From: Proteobacteria bacterium UBA4656
GTDB taxonomy: Bacteria; Pseudomonadota; Gammaproteobacteria; Xanthomonadales; Ahniellaceae
DNA length: 10,898 bases
Assembly: GCA_002405525.1 (NCBI GenBank)
Contig: DHLY01000102.1
Span: 59,893 to 70,790, forward strand
Direction of reading: 5' to 3'
Under the pieces are notes generated by a model. It was given only the letters and a program-made list of their open reading frames with translations. It searched no databases and was not told where the DNA came from. The position numbers and the translations under genes are program-made. This document shows positions 6,688-10,898 of this stretch, piece after piece; the stretch's first letter is position 1; every line of letters begins with the position of its first letter.

Positions 6688-7179
6688 GTGCGCCCGCGCA
6701 TCGTCCGTCGCCGCTCGCCGATCCACGGCCACGGCGTGTTCGCCAACCGCGACCTGCCCGCGGACACGACCCTGATCGAGTACACCGGCGAGCGCATCAC
6801 ACCCGACGAAGCGGCCGCGCGCTACGGCGCCGACCGCGGCAGCGGCCACACCTTCCTGTTCACCGCCAACCAACACTGGCTGATCGACGGCAACCGCGGC
6901 GGCAACCTGTCGCGCTGGATCAACCATGCCTGCGAGCCCAACTGCAAGGCGGAAGTCCACGTGAACATCGACGGCGACGAGCGCCGCGACAAGGTCTGGA
7001 TCTCGACCCTGCGCGAGATCGCCGTCGGCGAGGAACTGACCTTCGATTACGCCGTGATCATGCCCGGCGCGGTGACGCCGGAGGAGCGCGCACGGTGGGC
7101 TTGCCGCTGCGGTACCGCGGCGTGCAGCGGGTCGATGCTGGACACGCCGCTGGGCCGGCGCCTGCACGGCGGCGGCTGA
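6688..7179 (+). CDS. SET-domain protein lysine methyltransferase with post-SET cysteine cluster
   Basis: This 163-residue protein (172 if ATG 6661 is used) is a compact SET domain, an S-adenosylmethionine-dependent protein lysine methyltransferase. Visible landmarks: HGHGVFA (13-19) for the SAM-binding glycine turn; YTGE (32-35); RWINHACEPNC (77-86), the NHxCxPN cofactor knot motif; GEELTFDYA (114-122) with the catalytic Tyr; and a post-SET CRCGTAAC (139-146). With a Cys from the NHxC motif, the latter would complete a zinc site. Small SET proteins of this kind occur sporadically in bacteria; their substrates are mostly unknown. The GTG start is preferred because of GGAG upstream and because the domain begins right after it. 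No partner gene is obvious. The gene converges with the GNAT gene, with 15 bp between stop codons. Confidence 0.9.
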   Translation: MRPRIVRRRSPIHGHGVFANRDLPADTTLIEYTGERITPDEAAARYGADRGSGHTFLFTANQHWLIDGNRGGNLSRWINHACEPNCKAEVHVNIDGDERRDKVWISTLREIAVGEELTFDYAVIMPGAVTPEERARWACRCGTAACSGSMLDTPLGRRLHGGG

Positions 7180-7194
7180 ACGGCCGACAGCGCG

Positions 7195-7707
7195 TCAGCG
7201 CGCCTCGCCGGGCAGGGGCTGCGCGGCCAGCGCATCGAGCGCCGGCCCCGCAACGCGCTGCACGGTCCACTGGTCCATGCCGATCGCTCCGATCGAACGG
7301 TAGAAGTCGATTGCCGGCCGGTTCCAGTCCAGCACCCACCACTCGAAGCGCCCGCAGCCGCGCGCCTTCGCGGTGCGGGCGAGGTGCACCATCAGCGCCT
7401 TCCCATAGCCCCTGCCGCGCGCTTCGGGCACCACGAAGAGGTCCTCCAGGTACAGGCCCGGGCGGCCGAGGAAGGTCGAGAAATTGTGGAAGCAGATCGC
7501 CATGCCGACCGCGGTGTCGGCCTCGAACGCCAGCACGGCCTCGGCGCCGCGCGGGGCGTCGAACAGGTGCTCGCACAGCAGGCTTTCGGTGGCCACGACC
7601 TCGTGCGCGAGCTGCTCGTACTCGGCCAGCCGCCGGATCATGTCCAGCAGCAGCGGCACGTCGGCGCGCGTGGCCGGGCGGATCGCGAAGCCGGGTCCGG
7701 TCCGCAT
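7195..7707 (-). CDS. GNAT family N-acetyltransferase, diamine-acetyltransferase (SSAT)-like
   Basis: This 170-residue enzyme transfers an acetyl group from acetyl-CoA to an amine. IRPATRADVPLLLDMIRRLAEYE opens the fold. GLYLEDLFVVPEARGRGYGKALM (about 84-106) contains beta strand 4 and the acetyl-CoA pyrophosphate loop RGRGYGK. VLDWNRPAIDFYRSIGA (125-141) is the typical C-terminal block. The combination LAEYE, LYLEDLFV and WNRPAIDFYRS resembles spermidine/spermine or thialysine acetyltransferases more than the average GNAT, but the substrate is not provable from sequence. The ATG start (7705-7707) lies 5 bp after the kbl stop codon, implying one transcript and possible translational coupling. 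An open frame runs on into the kbl region, but that part is a shadow of kbl. Confidence 0.9.
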   Translation of the reverse strand: MRTGPGFAIRPATRADVPLLLDMIRRLAEYEQLAHEVVATESLLCEHLFDAPRGAEAVLAFEADTAVGMAICFHNFSTFLGRPGLYLEDLFVVPEARGRGYGKALMVHLARTAKARGCGRFEWWVLDWNRPAIDFYRSIGAIGMDQWTVQRVAGPALDALAAQPLPGEAR

Positions 7708-7712
7708 CGGGC

Positions 7713-8912
7713 TCAGGACTTCGGCACGCCCAGCCGGCGGCCGACCCGGGTGAAGGCGTCGATCGCGCGGTCGAGGTGCTCGCGGGTGTGCGCCGCGCTC
7801 ATCTGGGTGCGGATGCGCGCCTGGCCCTTCGGCACCACGGGAAAGAAGAAGCCGACCACGTAGATGCCCTCGTCGAGCAGTTCGGCGGCCATCCGCTGCG
7901 CCAACGGAGCATCGTACACCATCACCGGCACGATCGGGTGCGTGCCGGGCTTGAGTTCGAAGCCCGCGGCCGCCATGCGTTGGCGGAAATGCGCGGTGTT
8001 CGCCGCGAGCCGCTCGCGCAGTTCGCCCGCGGCCGCGAGCATCTCGAAGGCCTTGCTGCCCGCGGCCACCACGTGCGGCGGCAGCGAATTCGAGAACAGG
8101 TACGGCCGCGAGCGCTGGCGCAGCAGTTCGATCACCTCGCGCCGGCCGGTGGTGAAGCCACCCAGCGCGCCGCCCATCGCTTTGCCCAGGGTGCCGGTGA
8201 AGATGTCGATGCCGCCCATCACGCCGTTGACCTCGGCGCTGCCACGGCCGGTGTGACCGAGGAAGCCGGTGGCGTGGCATTCGTCGACGTGGACCAGCGC
8301 GCCGTACTGGCGGGCGAGCGCGGTGATGCGGTCGAGCGGCGCGATGAAGCCGTCCATCGAGAACACGCCGTCGGTGGTGATCATGATCGTGCGCGCGCCG
8401 TCCGCGCGCGCCTGCTGGAGCTGTTTCTCCAGGTCGGCCGTGTCGCAGTTGGCGTAACGGTAGCGCTTCGCCTTGCACAGGCGCACGCCGTCGATGATCG
8501 AGGCGTGGTTGAGGGCATCGGAGATGATCGCGTCCTCCTCGCCCAGCAGCGGCTCGTAGAGCCCGCCGTTGGCGTCGAAGCAGGCGGCGTAGAGGATCGT
8601 GTCCTCGGTGCCGAAGAAGCGCGCGATGGTGGCTTCCAGTTCCTTGTGCAGGTCCTGCGTGCCGCAGATGAAGCGCACCGAGGCCATGCCGAAGCCGTGG
8701 GTGTCGAGCGCCTGCTTGGCGGCCGCGATGATGTCCGGATGGTCGGCCAGCCCGAGGTAGTTGTTGGCGCAGAAGTTCAGCACCCGGCGGCCGTCGGCGA
8801 GCGCGATCTCGGCACCCTGCGGCGAGGCGATCACGCGCTCGCGCTTGAACAGGCCCTGCGCCTCGATGGCGTCGAGCTCGGCCTGGTAGCGGTCCTGTCC
8901 GATGTAGCTCAT
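7713..8912 (-). CDS. kbl: Glycine C-acetyltransferase (2-amino-3-ketobutyrate CoA ligase)
   Basis: This 399-residue PLP enzyme cleaves 2-amino-3-ketobutyrate with CoA to glycine and acetyl-CoA, the second step of threonine degradation via threonine dehydrogenase. It is an alpha-oxoamine synthase, fold type I. Landmarks: [56 protein letters not shown] with the PLP-binding Asp-x-x-His; and [14 protein letters not shown] with the Schiff-base Lys at residue 244, the position I recall for E. coli Kbl. [10 protein letters not shown] near the end carries the substrate-binding Arg. Length matches E. coli Kbl (398). The ATG at 8910-8912 is chosen over an upstream TTG (8927) because GGAG lies 6 bases ahead of it. 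The GNAT gene follows after 5 bp. The usual neighbour tdh is absent from the window. Confidence 0.95.
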   Translation of the reverse strand: MSYIGQDRYQAELDAIEAQGLFKRERVIASPQGAEIALADGRRVLNFCANNYLGLADHPDIIAAAKQALDTHGFGMASVRFICGTQDLHKELEATIARFFGTEDTILYAACFDANGGLYEPLLGEEDAIISDALNHASIIDGVRLCKAKRYRYANCDTADLEKQLQQARADGARTIMITTDGVFSMDGFIAPLDRITALARQYGALVHVDECHATGFLGHTGRGSAEVNGVMGGIDIFTGTLGKAMGGALGGFTTGRREVIELLRQRSRPYLFSNSLPPHVVAAGSKAFEMLAAAGELRERLAANTAHFRQRMAAAGFELKPGTHPIVPVMVYDAPLAQRMAAELLDEGIYVVGFFFPVVPKGQARIRTQMSAAHTREHLDRAIDAFTRVGRRLGVPKS

Positions 8913-8918
8913 GGGCGT

Positions 8919-8922
8919 CTCC
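8919..8922 (-). promoter_or_regulatory. Ribosome-binding site deciding the kbl start
   Basis: GGAG on the minus strand, 6 bases before ATG 8912. The competing upstream TTG at 8927 would place this site inside the coding region. Confidence 0.7.
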
Positions 8923-8935
8923 GGCAAAGACGCGC

Positions 8936-8941
8936 ATTGTC
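8936..8941 (-). promoter_or_regulatory. Possible -10 element for the kbl-GNAT unit
   Basis: GACAAT on the minus strand matches TATAAT at 4 of 6 positions. It lies 23 bp before the kbl ATG, so a transcript would have a leader of about 17 bases. No clear -35 hexamer is visible at 16-18 bp upstream, so this is a weak call. Confidence 0.25.
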
Positions 8942-8977
8942 GCCGATCGGCGAGCGCGACGCCGACCGGCCGCCGAT

Positions 8978-9005
8978 CACGCTCCAGCGTGCGACCCGTC
9001 GGGTC
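8978..9005 (-). terminator. Paired small hairpins just after the hydrolase stop codon
   Basis: Two adjacent perfect inverted repeats sit immediately downstream of the hydrolase stop. GACCC-GTC-GGGTC (8993-9005) abuts the stop codon and CACGCT-CC-AGCGTG (8978-8991) follows. A 12-base palindrome, CGCCGATCGGCG, lies further on at 8941-8952. No T-tract follows, so intrinsic termination is not assured; they may instead slow transcription or protect the mRNA 3' end. Confidence 0.35.
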
Positions 9006-9995
9006 TCACTCGAAGCCGTCGCGCAGCAGCAGGTCGGCGTCGGCCAGCGCGTCGGCGTGGAAGCGCCAGAAGCCGTCGCCCATCGCGGCCAGTACCTCCG
9101 GCATCGAATGGCCGACGCCGGGCAGTTCGTACCATTCGTGCCCCAGGCCGATGGAGAGCAGATGCTGGTGGAAGATCCGGTTGTACTGCACGGTGAAGTC
9201 GGCGCTGCCGATGATCTGCCGCAGGCGGAAGGTCGCAGGCAGGTTGCCGACCGCGGCCTCGGCCAGACGCCAGGGACTGCGCGCCTCGAACACCGCCGGA
9301 TCGTTGCCGTAAACTTCGGCCAGGATCGCCCGGCGCAGCTCGATCGGCTGCAGCGCCGGGTCGTCGATCAGGAAATCGAGCTGCAGCGGGCCGGCGCCGA
9401 CCATCGACGCCGCACCGAAGAGGGTTGCCCGCGACAGGCCGAGGCGACCCGCGCCGTAGCCGCCCATGCTGAACCCCTCGACCATGCGGGCGCGCGGGCC
9501 CGGCAGGGTGCGCCACTGCGCGTCGATCTCCGCCACCAGGTCGGTCACCACCATCGATTCCACCGGCTGCAGTCCGCCGACCGCGTCGCACCACATGCCG
9601 AGCGGCAGGCCGTTGGGGAACACCACCAGGGCCTGGGGCATGAGCCCGGCGTCCATCGCCTGCCGGTAGGCGGCCGAAATCTGGGCGATGCCCGCGGTCG
9701 CGCTGTTGCTGCCGTGCAGGTAGTACACGACCGGATAGCGACGTGCCGGCGCGCTGGCGTAGTCGAACGGCAGTAGGACGTGGTAACTCACGGGCGCGCC
9801 GACCGCGGCGCTGTCGAACACCCGGAAGACCACGCGCGGCGCGGTCACCTGCGGCGTCACCCACAGCGGGGCGCCGGCGCTGGCCGCCGAGGCCGACGCC
9901 CAGGGCAAAGCCGCCAGCACCGCGATGCCGGCCAGCAGCAGGCCGGCAAAGGCCCGGGGCACGGCGGGACGGCGGCGATCGAGCGGGTCGTGCAT
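9006..9995 (-). CDS. Exported alpha/beta-hydrolase, esterase-D/feruloyl-esterase type
   Basis: This 329-residue protein is a predicted secreted or periplasmic serine esterase. The N-terminus has several Arg, then a hydrophobic core (about 15-31) and an Ala/Ser-rich cleavage region (about 34-40). The catalytic domain has YYLHGSNS (91-98), an oxyanion-side HG motif. GFSMGGYGA (174-182) is the nucleophile elbow with Ser176. GSADF (263-267) offers a plausible acid at Asp266, and LPGVGHSMPE (291-300) has the catalytic His296. This order fits the esterase-D, antigen 85 and feruloyl-esterase group, whose members cleave acyl esters of sugars, S-formylglutathione or feruloyl groups. The substrate is unknown here; export argues against S-formylglutathione. 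ATG 9995 has a strong AGGAG (10003-10007) at 7-base spacing. The 93-bp gap before kbl suggests a separate transcript. Confidence 0.88.
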   Translation of the reverse strand: MHDPLDRRRPAVPRAFAGLLLAGIAVLAALPWASASAASAGAPLWVTPQVTAPRVVFRVFDSAAVGAPVSYHVLLPFDYASAPARRYPVVYYLHGSNSATAGIAQISAAYRQAMDAGLMPQALVVFPNGLPLGMWCDAVGGLQPVESMVVTDLVAEIDAQWRTLPGPRARMVEGFSMGGYGAGRLGLSRATLFGAASMVGAGPLQLDFLIDDPALQPIELRRAILAEVYGNDPAVFEARSPWRLAEAAVGNLPATFRLRQIIGSADFTVQYNRIFHQHLLSIGLGHEWYELPGVGHSMPEVLAAMGDGFWRFHADALADADLLLRDGFE

Positions 9996-10898
9996 GGTGG
10001 TTCTCCTGGCGGGGCCGACGCAGGAACCTCAACGCATTCCCGCGCCGTCCGCCGACAGGGTACGGTATCGCGGCAGGCTTGCGGCGCCATCGTCGGCGTG
10101 GCGACGTGCGGCGCCATTGCCGAGCCTGCGGGACCCGACGGTGCTTGCCGCCATCCCGGGCGATGGAACACGGCAGGCTTGCCCGGTCCCGGGCGCGGGT
10201 CCTCTTCCGACGCCCCGGCCGCGCGTCCAGCGCTGCCCGCGGGCCACGTGATGCGGCACGGCAGGCCCGGCCAGGTAAGCGCCAGCGGCGCGCGTCGTCA
10301 GCGCATGGGCGCGTGTCGTTGTGACGCGCCGCGTGCCCGATCGGTCATCCGCGCAGCCAACACCGCAACACCGGGTAGCTTGCCGCAGCCGGCGCGCCTG
10401 GCGGTGCGGCAAGGCCTGCCTGCACCAGGCCGTGGTAGCCCGCGGCCACGCCGAAAGCAGCGGTGGTGATCAGGTCCGGCGCGTGGCCTTGGTGGCCGCT
10501 GTCGTGGAACAGCTCCGCGGTGTCGAGCCGCAAGAGGACCAGCGCGGCCCACGCCCAAGCCGTGACGGCCGCTTCCCCGCCCGCGCGGCGCTCGGACTCT
10601 CGGCCAGATCATCGTCCATGGACTCGCGCTGGGTGCCGGGCATCACTGCCAGGTGGCTCGTCTTGGTGCGGACGCGCGCGGAAACGACGCGGGAGTGGAT
10701 GCGTGTTCAGAGGCTCCCAAGCCGATGCCGCGCAGGAATCCGACGGTTCGATCGCGCACGCCATCCTGCATGGGGAGCATCCTGCGCCAAGCGGCGCGCC
10801 CCTGCGATCCCGGAATCCGTGCCCGCCACGGCTCGCGCGGCCGCGACCCTGGCCGGCAGCGTGGACCGGTGTCGGGCTCCTCCGCGCCGCGCAGTTGT
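9996..10898. other. About 900 bp with no intact recognisable gene
   Basis: The first 30 bp hold the hydrolase ribosome-binding site and probably its promoter, though no clear -10/-35 pair is visible. The rest is GC-rich with no recognised protein family in any frame. Short direct repeats are present: CGGCAGGCTTGC occurs near 10071 and near 10172, and GCGGCGCCAT occurs at about 10081 and 10107. No tRNA, rRNA, CRISPR or transposase signal was seen. The only coding-like part is the frame-broken reading frame listed at 10345-10643. The region from about 10650 to the window end shows nothing I can assign. Confidence 0.6.
10345..10643 (-). pseudogene. Possible frameshifted small membrane-protein gene
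   Basis: The minus-strand segment from about 10575 down to the TGA at 10345 reads AAVTAWAWAALVLLRL, then DTAELFHDSGHQGHAPDLI, TTAAFGVAAGYHGLVQAGL and a short Ala/Pro tail. Its codons end almost always in G or C, like the real genes here, and it has two hydrophobic stretches. There is no good in-frame start. In another frame, ATG 10643 opens MPGTQRESMDDDLAESPSAA and runs to a G-run (10575-10578). One extra G there would join the two into a protein of about 100 residues. It could be a broken gene, a sequencing error, or a chance open frame. I do not recognise the family. Confidence 0.25.

Noticed and set aside
7180..7205. Bidirectional terminator between the convergent SET and GNAT genes
   Set aside because: Only a 5-bp GCGCG/CGCGC stem overlapping the GNAT stop codon is visible and there is no T-tract.
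8927..8937. Longer start for kbl (TTG 8927) and a 580-residue open frame spanning kbl and the GNAT gene
   Set aside because: The TTG start has no ribosome-binding site, while ATG 8912 has GGAG at 6 bases. The long frame is a shadow of kbl in its upstream part; only its last 170 codons, from ATG 7707, are a real gene.
7095..9776. 893-residue plus-strand open frame opposite GNAT, kbl and the hydrolase
   Set aside because: It is Arg/Ala/Gly-rich, antisense to three recognised genes, and shows no family similarity. It is a GC-driven shadow frame.
10029..10412. Open frames in the right-hand region (minus 10029-10412 and overlapping plus-strand frames)
   Set aside because: They are Arg/Pro/Thr-rich with no hydrophobic pattern, no ribosome-binding site and no recognisable motif.

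Overview
The window is very GC-rich (about 70% by eye) and densely coding with strongly G/C-ending codons. The gene families (a DUF1415 protein, an AcrB-type RND pump with a lipoprotein adaptor and a TetR regulator, Kbl, a small SET-domain methyltransferase, the DUF6644/DUF6152 pair) and the two TCGCTCCCACAGG repeats at the left edge suggest a gammaproteobacterium, probably near Xanthomonadales/Lysobacterales. This assignment is an inference from gene content, not from a marker gene.

Left part (1-5043). A complete efflux locus runs leftward in the order tetR (4957-4310), lipoprotein adaptor (4245-3193), RND inner-membrane permease (3146-75). No outer-membrane channel gene is present, so the pump must borrow a TolC/OprM-type channel. 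A 20-base element occurs upstream of tetR (4989-5008) and again upstream of the adaptor (4271-4290). The copies match at 15 of 20 positions and share GTCCA-type inverted half-sites. They are good candidates for the TetR operators, giving autoregulation plus direct control of the pump genes.

Centre (5044-7179). A DUF1415 gene runs left. From a 75-bp divergent spacer, a two-gene unit runs right: a four-helix membrane protein (DUF6644-like, GTG start at 5686), overlapped by 8 bp by a small exported protein (DUF6152-like) whose predicted mature N-terminus is His-His. This uncharacterised pair is the best candidate for an undescribed system, because its architecture recalls exported metal-binding protein plus membrane partner pairs such as CopC/CopD. 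Next comes a SET-domain protein lysine methyltransferase with a complete post-SET cysteine cluster.

Right part (7195-9995). Three genes run left: an exported alpha/beta-hydrolase (esterase-D/feruloyl-esterase type), then kbl (2-amino-3-ketobutyrate CoA ligase), then an SSAT-like GNAT acetyltransferase 5 bp after kbl. Kbl and the GNAT are almost certainly co-transcribed. The usual partner of kbl, tdh, is not in the window. The SET gene and the GNAT gene converge with only 15 bp between their stop codons.

Right end (9996-10898). About 900 bp holds no convincing intact gene. It contains a plausible small membrane-protein reading frame on the minus strand (10643-10345) that is open only if one frameshift near a G-run at 10575-10578 is allowed.
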